Positions 1 through 6,799 of a stretch of DNA of 9,229 nt are shown here, piece by piece. The position numbers and the translations under genes are program-made. Each line of letters opens with the position of its first letter. Within the stretch, counting starts at the first letter, position 1. The notes beneath the pieces are model-generated. The model ran no database searches. It saw only the letters and a list, made by a program, of their open reading frames with translations, and was not told the origin of the DNA. Source of the DNA: RYN-431 sp036388295 (GTDB lineage Bacteria; Planctomycetota; Phycisphaerae; Tepidisphaerales; Tepidisphaeraceae); assembly GCA_036388295.1 (NCBI GenBank), contig DASVSC010000141.1:1-9229 (forward strand). The letters are read 5' to 3'.

Positions 1-36
1 GAACCGGCGACGCAGCAGGTGCTGCGTCGCCGGTTC
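1..36 (-). terminator. Strong perfect hairpin, likely transcription terminator of the DUF2382 gene
   Basis: Two 17-base arms (1-17 and 20-36) are exact reverse complements around a GG centre. In practice this is a GC-rich stem of about 16 bp with a 4-base AGGT loop. It lies 31 bases beyond the minus-strand stop codon at 68-70, where an intrinsic terminator would sit. The run of U residues expected on the minus strand would fall outside the window, so this part cannot be checked. On the plus strand the hairpin is followed only by a mixed T-rich stretch, so it could also serve a gene entering from the left. Confidence 0.65.
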
Positions 37-67
37 ATCTTGATTTCTGCGGGCCTGACCAGCCTAA

Positions 68-781
68 CTAGCGGCTGCCGCTGTTCGTTTCTTCGGTGAC
101 ATGGACGTCGCCGGTCTTGTCGACGCGGACGGTTTCCTTGCGGAGGTTGTCGACGACCGTTTTGGTTTCCTGGATCTTGCGTTTGTCCAGGTGAACTTCG
201 CCGGTCGGGACGACTTCCTTCTGCACGTTCACCCGTTCTTCGCTCACGGGGACGTTGATCACTTCGGAGTCGCTGATGGTTTCACCCGTCGGCTGGCCAT
301 CGGTGATGGCAGTGGTGGTGATGACCACTTCCTCACGTTCGATCGGGACCTCGATCTGCTTCTGCTCGGTGATGACTTCCTTGCGGAGCGTGACGTCGCC
401 GGTTTGGACGCGTTCTTTGTTGACCCGCAGGCGTTCTTCGTGCAGACGCAGGGTGCGGTTGTAGGCGTCTTCGATGGCCGGGCGGGCCTGGTCGTAAGTG
501 AGGCTGCTGGTGGCCTTGGATTGGTCCCAGCCGCCGCGCAGCTCGGTATCCACCTCAGTGAAGTTCTTCGATCCGCCGCTGACGCCGACGGACTTGCGGC
601 TGGCTTCGGTGCCGTAACCGTAGGCCGGCACGTAATCTTTGTCGAAGTCGGCCTTGTCCGAGGCGTACCCTCGGTTCATGTAGTTTTTGCGCCAGTAGTC
701 CAGGTCCGTTTCGTCCAGCAGGGCGCCGGTGGAACGCGACGAGTTCGACGAGGCCGTTGTGTTTACGCTTTCGAGTGCCAT
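68..781 (-). CDS. YsnF/AvaK-type DUF2382 domain protein, stress-associated
   Basis: A 237-residue soluble, highly charged protein with no signal peptide or membrane segment. Residues about 110-235 carry the DUF2382 (YsnF/AvaK) pattern: a helical lead-in LRLHEERLRVNKERVQTGDV followed by repeated beta-type units, each with a G-[DE]-V turn and alternating charged and hydrophobic residues (TGDVTLRKEV, VPIEREEVVI, VPTGEVHLDK, TGDVHVTEET). The N-terminal half (25-110) is rich in Tyr, Asp and Gly (YWRKNY, YGYGTEAS, GGWDQ), resembling the linkers found before this domain in environmental bacteria. Family members are often linked to general or desiccation stress; the biochemical role is unknown. The start was chosen because AAGGAG sits 7 bases before ATG 781; the open frame extends to 952 but without such a site. 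It stands alone, divergent from the rhamnosidase, with a hairpin behind it. Domain call is firm, function is inference. Confidence 0.88.
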   Translation of the reverse strand: MALESVNTTASSNSSRSTGALLDETDLDYWRKNYMNRGYASDKADFDKDYVPAYGYGTEASRKSVGVSGGSKNFTEVDTELRGGWDQSKATSSLTYDQARPAIEDAYNRTLRLHEERLRVNKERVQTGDVTLRKEVITEQKQIEVPIEREEVVITTTAITDGQPTGETISDSEVINVPVSEERVNVQKEVVPTGEVHLDKRKIQETKTVVDNLRKETVRVDKTGDVHVTEETNSGSR

Positions 782-788
782 GACATTA

Positions 789-794
789 CTCCTT
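789..794 (-). promoter_or_regulatory. Shine-Dalgarno of the DUF2382 gene
   Basis: The minus strand reads AAGGAG here, followed by a 7-base spacer TAATGTC and ATG at 781. It is the strongest ribosome binding site in the window and decides the start codon against the longer open frame. Another ATG inside the spacer is out of frame. Confidence 0.85.
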
Positions 795-806
795 CTTAAA
801 AACTGG

Positions 807-819
807 GGAACACGGTTCC
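807..819. promoter_or_regulatory. GGAAC-ACG-GTTCC inverted repeat, candidate operator
   Basis: Five-base perfect arms around a 3-base centre, 25 bases upstream of the DUF2382 start codon and just ahead of its Shine-Dalgarno. A regulator or stress-sigma contact here is possible because GGAAC is a common ECF -35 core. I see no well-placed -10 partner, so the role is open. Confidence 0.3.
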
Positions 820-875
820 TTTTCTTGGCAAAGTAAACGCACTGCGGACCGCGCTTGTCGAACCTTAAATCCCTT

Positions 876-891
876 TTAACCCAAGTTAACC
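876..891. repeat. Tandem TTAACC repeat with 10-base period, candidate binding site
   Basis: TTAACC occurs at 876-881 and again at 886-891, exactly one helical turn apart, inside the only AT-rich patch of the spacer between the DUF2382 gene and the rhamnosidase. Same-face spacing fits a protein site or an upstream promoter element for either divergent gene. No clear -35/-10 pair was found nearby. Confidence 0.3.
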
Positions 892-1007
892 TAATGCATT
901 TGCGTTCGAGCAGTGACCGGCCGTCGATGACTGACCTTGTAAATGCGTCCAATTTCCCGTGCGGCCGCTGGCGACAAATCTGCCGCCGACCGTTATTGGT
1001 AAGGCGA

Positions 1008-3788
1008 ATGCTTCATGACAATCGACGACGGCTGGCGTTCCTTTGTCTGCTGCTGAGCCTCATAACGCCGCCACTGACGGCCGGAGCGGGTGTGACGGAC
1101 CTTCGCTGTGAAAGCACGACCGCGCCGACCGGCATTGATGCCGAACGGCCGTTGTTGAGCTGGACCCTGACGGCCGACGCCGCCGCGCGGGGTGTGCGGC
1201 AGACGGCGTATCAGATTCGTGTCGCCTCTTCGGCCGAGCGGTTGGCTCAGGATCAGGCCGACATGTGGGACAGCGGCCGCGTCGCGACGGACCACTTGGC
1301 ACCCATGGCTTACGCGGGCAAGCCGCTCGTGTCGGGACAACGGTGTTTCTGGACCGTTCGTGTCTGGGACAACGTCTCTCCCGGCCCAATAGATGCCGTC
1401 GCGTCGCACTGGACGATGGGCCTTCGGCAGCCCGAAGACTGGGCACCGGCCACATGGATCAGTGCCGGAACCGAAGCGGCTAAATCGGCCGATTCGATCC
1501 TGCTGCGCCGCGGCTTTTCGACCAAAGCAGGGCTCGCCCGGGCCGTCGTTTTTGTGAGTGGCTTGGGGCAGTACGAGCTTTCGATCAACGGCCAGAAGGT
1601 CGGCGACGACCTGCTCTCGCCCGGCTGGACGGATTACAAGAAGACCGTCCTCTACGACACCTTTGACGTCACCGATAAAGTGCGCGCCGGGTCCGACAAC
1701 GCCGTCGGCCTGATCTTGGCCGACGGCATGTACAACATCAAGCCGACGCGCGGCCGGTACGTGAAGTTCACGAACTCCTTCGGCCCGCCCAAGGCGATCG
1801 CGCTGCTGCGGCTCGAATACCAAGACGGTAGCACGCAGACCGTCGGCACCGACCGATCGTGGACGCTTCTGCCCAGCCCGATCACCTATTCGAACGTCTT
1901 CGGCGGCGAAGATTACGACCCGCGCCGCCTGCCGCCGCACTGGGACGAGCCGCAATTTTCGACCGGCGATGCGGCCACGCCTGCCGTCGAAACCGACGGC
2001 CCCGGCGGCGTACTCCGTGGCCACTCGGCCGCCGCGCCGCCGATCCGGGCGATCGGCACGCACAAGCCCGTCACGGCCAAAGACCTGAGCCCGAGCGTCA
2101 CCGTGTACGACCTCGGCCAAAACGCGTCGCACATGCCGCGGCTGACGGTCCACGGGCCGGCCGGTTCGTACGTCCGCGTCATCCCGTCCGAGCTACTCGG
2201 CCGCGACGGCTACGTCGACCGCGCCTCGTGCGTGCAGGACGCGGGCGGGCCGGCGTGGTGGCAGTACACCCTGGCCGGCACCGGACGCGAAATGTACTTT
2301 CCGAAGTTCTTTTATCAAGGCTGTCGCTACCTGCAGGTCGAACGCTTTCCCGCGGCGGCCGGCGGTGAACTGCCGACGATTGATTCAATCGAAGGCGCCG
2401 TCGTGCATTCCGCCGCCGAGCCCGTCGGCGCGTTCGCCACGTCGAACACGCTGTTTAACAAGACCTACGACCTCGTCCGCTGGGCCCAACGTAGCAACAT
2501 GATGAGCGTGATGACTGACTGCCCGCACCGCGAGAAGCTCGGCTGGCTGGAAGAGCTTCATCTCAACGGGCCGTCGTTGCGCTACAACTTCAAGCTCGAC
2601 CGCCTGTACGTCAAAGAGATGAACGACATGGCCGACGCCCAGCTGCCCGGCGGGCTCGTGCCGAACATTGCGCCGGAATATTTCCTGGCCCACACCGCCA
2701 AGCTGGACGACCCGTTCCGCAACAGCGTCGAATGGGGCAGCGCGTTCATCCTATCGGCCTGGCAGCAGTACCACTTCACCGGCGACAGCACCCTGCTGCA
2801 CGACCACTACCCGCGCATGCTGCGTTATCACGCGTTCATTAGCGGCATGGCGAAGGATTCGATTATCAGCACCGGCCTGGGCGACTGGTACGACCTCGGC
2901 CCCAAGCCGCCGTGGGGTTCGCAGCTGACGCCGCCGGCGTTCACCGGAACGGCGATCTACTATTACGACACATGCGTGCTGGCGGACGTCGCGCGCATGC
3001 TCGGCCTTAGCGACGATGCCCTGCGGCTCACGGCACAAGCGGAGAAAATCAAAACGGCGTTCAATGCCAAGTTCCTCGACGCAGCGAACGGCCGCTATTC
3101 GACCGGCTCGCAGTGCACCAGCGCGATGCCGCTGGCGCTGGGCCTGACGCCACCCGAGCACCGCGCGGCCGTGCTGAACACGCTGATCAGCGACATCCGT
3201 AGCCGCGGCAACGCGCTCAGCGCCGGCGACGTCGGCTACCGCTTCGTCCTACGCGCCCTGGCCGACGCCGGACGCAGCGACGTCATCTTCGACATGAACA
3301 ACCAAAGCGACCGTCCCGGCTACGGCATGCAGATCGCCCGCGGCGCAACGGCCCTGACGGAAAAGTGGGACGCCAGCGTCGGCAACTTCGGCTCGCAGAA
3401 CCACTTCATGCTCGGCCAGATCAACGAGTGGTTCTTCCACGACCTCGCCGGCATTCAGTTCGACCTGGCCACGCCCGGCTTCGAGCGGATCGTGATCAAG
3501 CCCGCACCGGTCGGGGACCTGACGTGGGTAAAGGCGTCCTACGAATCCGTGCGCGGCCGAATCGTCAGCGAGTGGACGAACGGCCCGGCGGGGCTGACGA
3601 TGTACGTCACCATTCCCGCCGGCACGACGGCGACCGTTTTCGTCCCGACTCCAGACGCCAACAAAGTGCGCGAAGGTGACGGCCCGGCCAGCGAGGCCAG
3701 CGGCGTGACGTTCCTGCGGAGTGAAAACGGCGCGGCCGTTTACGCCGTCGGATCGGGCAGCTTCGCATTCAAATCGGGCCGTCCATAG
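1008..3788 (+). CDS. Secreted GH78 alpha-L-rhamnosidase
   Basis: A 926-residue exported enzyme that hydrolyses terminal alpha-L-rhamnose from glycans or glycosides. The signal peptide is MLHDNRRRLA plus a Leu-rich core, with probable cleavage after AGA (residue 27); no lipobox. Domains by family pattern: an N-terminal fibronectin-like part (about 28-135, with RPLLSWTL), the beta-sandwich Bac_rhamnosid_N (about 165-310: SGLGQYELSINGQKVGD, LSPGWTDY), a second beta domain (about 355-455, VYDLGQN), the (alpha/alpha)6 catalytic barrel (about 465-815) and a C-terminal beta domain. The barrel holds TDCPHREKLGWLEE (503-516), with Asp504 and the likely general acid Glu509, GDWYDLGP, and ALTEKWD with Glu785 as probable base, followed by SQNHFMLG. 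Length is normal. The start was set by the signal peptide, with AAGG only 3 bases before ATG 1008; an upstream in-frame ATG at 855 gives a poor leader. The next gene begins 9 bases after its stop. Confidence 0.93.
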   Translation: MLHDNRRRLAFLCLLLSLITPPLTAGAGVTDLRCESTTAPTGIDAERPLLSWTLTADAAARGVRQTAYQIRVASSAERLAQDQADMWDSGRVATDHLAPMAYAGKPLVSGQRCFWTVRVWDNVSPGPIDAVASHWTMGLRQPEDWAPATWISAGTEAAKSADSILLRRGFSTKAGLARAVVFVSGLGQYELSINGQKVGDDLLSPGWTDYKKTVLYDTFDVTDKVRAGSDNAVGLILADGMYNIKPTRGRYVKFTNSFGPPKAIALLRLEYQDGSTQTVGTDRSWTLLPSPITYSNVFGGEDYDPRRLPPHWDEPQFSTGDAATPAVETDGPGGVLRGHSAAAPPIRAIGTHKPVTAKDLSPSVTVYDLGQNASHMPRLTVHGPAGSYVRVIPSELLGRDGYVDRASCVQDAGGPAWWQYTLAGTGREMYFPKFFYQGCRYLQVERFPAAAGGELPTIDSIEGAVVHSAAEPVGAFATSNTLFNKTYDLVRWAQRSNMMSVMTDCPHREKLGWLEELHLNGPSLRYNFKLDRLYVKEMNDMADAQLPGGLVPNIAPEYFLAHTAKLDDPFRNSVEWGSAFILSAWQQYHFTGDSTLLHDHYPRMLRYHAFISGMAKDSIISTGLGDWYDLGPKPPWGSQLTPPAFTGTAIYYYDTCVLADVARMLGLSDDALRLTAQAEKIKTAFNAKFLDAANGRYSTGSQCTSAMPLALGLTPPEHRAAVLNTLISDIRSRGNALSAGDVGYRFVLRALADAGRSDVIFDMNNQSDRPGYGMQIARGATALTEKWDASVGNFGSQNHFMLGQINEWFFHDLAGIQFDLATPGFERIVIKPAPVGDLTWVKASYESVRGRIVSEWTNGPAGLTMYVTIPAGTTATVFVPTPDANKVREGDGPASEASGVTFLRSENGAAVYAVGSGSFAFKSGRP

Positions 3789-3795
3789 GATGGCC
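3777..3795 (+). other. Small hairpin across the rhamnosidase stop codon
   Basis: GGCCGTCC and GGATGGCC pair around ATA as an 8-bp stem with one G-U pair, enclosing the TAG stop. There is no T-tract after it, so it is not a convincing terminator. It could affect coupling between the rhamnosidase and the downstream start at 3798, whose possible AGGA ribosome site is inside the stem. Confidence 0.3.
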
Positions 3796-3797
3796 GA

Positions 3798-4238
3798 ATG
3801 CGATCCGCGTCGCGGTCGGAGGGCGTGGCAACGGACAACAAGAATCTGTTTCGAATGAACACCTGGACCCTGCTGCTAACGGTGCTCTGCCTGCTCTCGG
3901 TCACGACGGCTTCGGCCTTAGCACAGCCGGCGGGGGCGACGACGCAACCGCTCGCGCGCCTGCCGTACACGGTGCCGGACGCCAAGCGCGTGCGCGTCAT
4001 CATCAGCACCGACGCGGCCAATGAGATCGACGACCAGTACGCGATCGTGCACGCCTTGCTCACGCCGCAATTGATCATCAAGGGCATCGTGTCGGCGCAT
4101 TTCGGCGTCGGCACGCGGCCTTGCGACGACGGGGTCTTGCCTTACTTCAGCGTCACTTTGAATACGAACGCCGTCGGGCCTTCGTTCGGCTTCTTGGCCA
4201 TCGGTTCGACCGTCAGCGCCTCGGCGTTCTGCGCGTAG
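3798..4238 (+). pseudogene. Truncated nucleoside-hydrolase-like gene, N-terminal fragment only
   Basis: The frame encodes 146 residues, but only the first 103 or so look native. A signal peptide ends at ALA (42). Then RVRVIISTDAANEIDDQYAI (65-83) carries the Asp cluster (D72, D78, D79) that binds Ca2+ and ribose in inosine/uridine-type nucleoside hydrolases; the DAANEIDD form belongs to exported relatives of unknown substrate. Homology stops after GIVSAHFG, and from 4142 the frame merely reads the fucosidase gene backwards. Nucleoside hydrolases normally exceed 300 residues, so the His active-site region and most of the fold are missing. I chose ATG 3798 because AGGA stands 7 bases before it and it supplies Arg/Lys ahead of the hydrophobic core; ATG 3855 is the alternative but lacks both. 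It would be co-transcribed with the rhamnosidase. A shortened functional protein seems unlikely. Confidence 0.7.
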
Positions 4239-5824
4239 CGAACGGTTTCGTCGCTGCCGAGCAGTTGGACGGACGCGATCGATTTCTTCAGGTGCCCGGC
4301 GTTCGTGCCAAGCGCGTTGAGCTTAAGCGCTTCGCTCGGCCAGCCGAGGGCGGTGACGTAAAGCGTGTCGCCCTTGACGGTGTAGCGCACGTCGGCGGCG
4401 GTGAAGGGCTTGCCTTTGCCTTCGTTGAAGCCTTGTTCGCGGATCGGCGCGCCGTCGGTGGCGGGGCCTTCGCCGAAGACGCTGAACGGACGGGTGCTGA
4501 AAATGGCTTCCTTGTTGATGTCCATCCAGGCGGTGATGCCTTCGATGATGGCTTCTTCCTTTTCATCGATTGTGCCGTCGCCGCGGACGGGGATATCGAG
4601 CAGCAGGTTGCCGTTCTTGCTCACGATGTCGGCGAGCGTATGCACGACCGTGGTGGCGGATTTGTAGCCGTTGCGGTCGTACACGCTCCGCTCGTAATGC
4701 CATGAGCCGATGCAGGTGCAGGTCTGCCACGGGATCGGTTCGATGCGGTTTGGCGCGCCGCGCTCGATGTCCCAGATCATCGTCTTTCGCTGCTCCGGGT
4801 CGAGCACCTTGCCGAACAGGGCGACGTCCACGCGGCCGTTGTTCTTGTTCGCGCTGGCGTTGTAGTAGCTGGCCGCCAGCTTCAGGCCGGCGTCGCTGAT
4901 GGGCCACAGGGGAAGGGCGGTGTCGTCGTAATACACCAGGTCGGGCTGGTACTTGTTCAGCAGGTCCATCGTGCGGTTGTAGAACTTGTCGCAGTAGGCC
5001 TGGTCCGGCGTGGAGCCGCGTTCCCAGTTCCATGACAGCGGGCTTGGCGGGTGGCGCTGCTCGTACAGGTCCTGCGGGTCGAGGCCTTCCCACCAGAGGC
5101 CTTTGCCTTGGTCTTTCGTCATTTTGCCGTCATACGGCACGCCGGCGTACGGGCCCGTTTTGTCCGCGCCCTGGGAGGTCGCGTACCAGCTCCAGGCGTG
5201 TGCGGCGTGGACGGACAGGCCGAACTTCAGGCCGTTGTCGCGGGCCGCCTTGGCCCAGCCGTCGATGATGTTCTTCTTCGGCCCGACGGCAACGGAGTTC
5301 CACGGCTGGTACTTCGAGTCCCACAAGTCCAGGTTGTCATGGTGGTTCGCCATCGCGAAGAAGTACTGCGCGCCGGCCCGTTTGTAGAGCTTCACCAGAC
5401 GCTCCGGGTCCCACTTGTCAGCCTTCCAGGTGTTGATGACGTCTTTGAACCCGAACGTCGACGGGTGGCCGTAGGCTTTCAGGTGGGCCTTGTATTGATA
5501 TTTGCCTTCTTCATACATGCCGCGGCCGTACCAATCGCCCTGTTCCGGCTGGCACTGTGGTCCCCAGTGCGCCCAGATGCCGAACTTGGCGTCGCGGTAC
5601 CATTCCGGCACTTCGTACTGCTTGAGCGACTCCCACGTCGGCTCGAACTTACCGCGGGCCATCGGCTCCTGATCGGTGTTGACAATGACCATGGCCTGGT
5701 TCGCCTCGCGCGTCTGGGCGGCAGGCGGCTGGCCTGGGGCGGGCTGCGCCACGGCGGGTGAAGGGATTGAAGTCATGATGGTGGTGGCTGCAAGAACGAG
5801 TTTGATGCGCAGGATCATGTTCAT
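4142..5824 (-). CDS. Secreted GH29 alpha-L-fucosidase
   Basis: A 560-residue exported retaining glycosidase expected to release alpha-L-fucose from glycans. The signal peptide runs to AVA (26), followed by a Pro/Gln-rich stretch. The TIM barrel starts with WYRDAKFGIWAHWGPQ (75-90), typical of GH29. HHDNLDLWDS (161-170) matches the conserved His-His-Asp loop. PDLVYYDD (294-301) is the nucleophile strand, with Asp300 in the place of Asp in the usual W-F-D-G; WDIERG (351-356) and WQTCTCIGSWHYER (366-379) follow, and NGNLLLDIPVRGDGTI (404-419) is the standard NGNLLLN-like strand. The last 140 or so residues form a beta-rich C-terminal domain. The ATG at 5824 has no clear Shine-Dalgarno; the ATG two codons later is a possible alternative. 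Its 3' end abuts a broken nucleoside hydrolase with no terminator between them. It is divergent from the isomerase-like gene. Confidence 0.92.
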   Translation of the reverse strand: MNMILRIKLVLAATTIMTSIPSPAVAQPAPGQPPAAQTREANQAMVIVNTDQEPMARGKFEPTWESLKQYEVPEWYRDAKFGIWAHWGPQCQPEQGDWYGRGMYEEGKYQYKAHLKAYGHPSTFGFKDVINTWKADKWDPERLVKLYKRAGAQYFFAMANHHDNLDLWDSKYQPWNSVAVGPKKNIIDGWAKAARDNGLKFGLSVHAAHAWSWYATSQGADKTGPYAGVPYDGKMTKDQGKGLWWEGLDPQDLYEQRHPPSPLSWNWERGSTPDQAYCDKFYNRTMDLLNKYQPDLVYYDDTALPLWPISDAGLKLAASYYNASANKNNGRVDVALFGKVLDPEQRKTMIWDIERGAPNRIEPIPWQTCTCIGSWHYERSVYDRNGYKSATTVVHTLADIVSKNGNLLLDIPVRGDGTIDEKEEAIIEGITAWMDINKEAIFSTRPFSVFGEGPATDGAPIREQGFNEGKGKPFTAADVRYTVKGDTLYVTALGWPSEALKLNALGTNAGHLKKSIASVQLLGSDETVRYAQNAEALTVEPMAKKPNEGPTAFVFKVTLK

Positions 5825-5962
5825 GGTAGAAGCTCGTGGTTCGCCCGAAGCATACGATGGTCAGGCAAGATCGCATACAAGGCAGAAACGCCCGTATCGT
5901 GTCGCTTTTTGCTTCGGCCTTGCGTCATACGCGACGCCGCCGACACTGGCCTGACAGGAGAA
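5825..5962. promoter_or_regulatory. Divergent intergenic region between fucosidase and isomerase genes
   Basis: This 138-base spacer must hold the promoters of both divergent genes, which makes shared control possible. GCATAC occurs at 5850-5855 and 5873-5878, 23 bases apart, in direct orientation; with such short units this may be chance. No confident -35/-10 pair was identified on either strand. Confidence 0.4.
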
Positions 5963-6799
5963 ATGCCCGTGAAGCTATCGATGATGACCTTGGGGTGTCC
6001 GGAGTGGGACTTGGACACCATCTGCCGCGAGGCCGGACGCCTCGGGTTCGGGGGCGTCGACTTCCGCGGCATTCGCGGCGATCTGGACGTCACCACGCTG
6101 CCCGCGTTCACCACCGACGCCGCCAGTACGGTTCGCCTGCTGTCCGATCATGGCCTGGTGGCGAGCGGCATTAGCACCAGCATCCAGGTGTGCGCGCCCG
6201 AGCGGCGCACGCAGTCGCTCGACGAAGCCAGGAGAACGCTCGACGCCGCCGTTGCCGTTGGCGCGTCGAACGTCCGCGTGTTCGGCGAAGGCAAGCCGGA
6301 AACGATCGGCTACCCCGAGGCCGCCCGCCACGGCCGGGATTGCGTGGAGGCCATCCTCGCGCTCCCCGGCGCTCGGCAGGTGAGCTGGAACTTCGAAACC
6401 CACGACAGTTGGGTCCGCAGCACCGATTGCAAGCTGCTGCTTGCCGCCGTGACCGACTCGGCGTTCGGCGCGGCGTGGGACCTCGGCCACACCCGCCGTG
6501 TCGGCGGCGAGACGGCCGAGCAGACGCTCGAAGCGCTCGGCGACCGCATTCGCTACGTCCACGTGAAAGACGCCGTCCGCGCCGACGGCCACCCGAACGT
6601 CATGAAGGACGGCTGGCGCTACGTGATGCCGGGCGACGGCGAACTTCAGCTCGCGCACGCGGTGCGCCTGCTCCTCAAAACCGGGTACGACGGCTGGTTC
6701 ATGTTCGAACACGAAAAGCGGTGGCACCCGGACCTGGAGCCGCCCGAAGTCGCTTTCCCCACGTTCATCCGCTGGGCACAGCAGTTCCGCGACGCTTAA
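5963..6799 (+). CDS. Sugar phosphate isomerase/epimerase-like TIM-barrel protein
   Basis: A 278-residue cytoplasmic protein of the xylose-isomerase-like (AP_endonuc_2) superfamily, which includes sugar epimerases, inosose dehydratases and hydroxypyruvate isomerase. It has no signal peptide. It opens with KLSMMTLGCPEW and LGFGGVDFRG (28-36), the usual first strands. Probable metal ligands follow the family's Glu-Asp-His-Glu order: Glu145 in NFETHDSW, Asp173 and His176 in WDLGHTRR, His200 in YVHVKDA, and Glu249 in FMFEHEKRWHP. The exact substrate cannot be told from sequence. GGAG (5957-5960) is only 2 bases before ATG 5963 but 8 bases before an in-frame GTG at 5969, which may be the true start. 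The stop overlaps the stop of the convergent aldehyde dehydrogenase. Beside a secreted fucosidase, a role in catabolism of the released sugar is plausible but unproven. Confidence 0.85.
   Translation: MPVKLSMMTLGCPEWDLDTICREAGRLGFGGVDFRGIRGDLDVTTLPAFTTDAASTVRLLSDHGLVASGISTSIQVCAPERRTQSLDEARRTLDAAVAVGASNVRVFGEGKPETIGYPEAARHGRDCVEAILALPGARQVSWNFETHDSWVRSTDCKLLLAAVTDSAFGAAWDLGHTRRVGGETAEQTLEALGDRIRYVHVKDAVRADGHPNVMKDGWRYVMPGDGELQLAHAVRLLLKTGYDGWFMFEHEKRWHPDLEPPEVAFPTFIRWAQQFRDA

Noticed and set aside
101..799. Plus-strand open frame of 232 codons over the DUF2382 gene
   Set aside because: It mirrors the opposite strand gene, which has a perfect ribosome site and a known domain. This frame has an Asp/Phe/Val-rich translation typical of antisense reading.
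855..1007. Longer N-terminus for the rhamnosidase from ATG 855
   Set aside because: The 51 extra residues are not signal-like and would bury a normal signal peptide starting at residue 52. The DNA there is spacer with promoter-like AT content.
993..2153. Minus-strand open frame of 386 codons
   Set aside because: It is antisense to the rhamnosidase, whose motifs are unmistakable, and its translation is low-complexity Arg/Gly/Val-rich with no recognisable fold.
4121..4705. Plus-strand frame antisense to the fucosidase 3' half
   Set aside because: It has no ribosome site, and the minus-strand frame contains all GH29 motifs without interruption.
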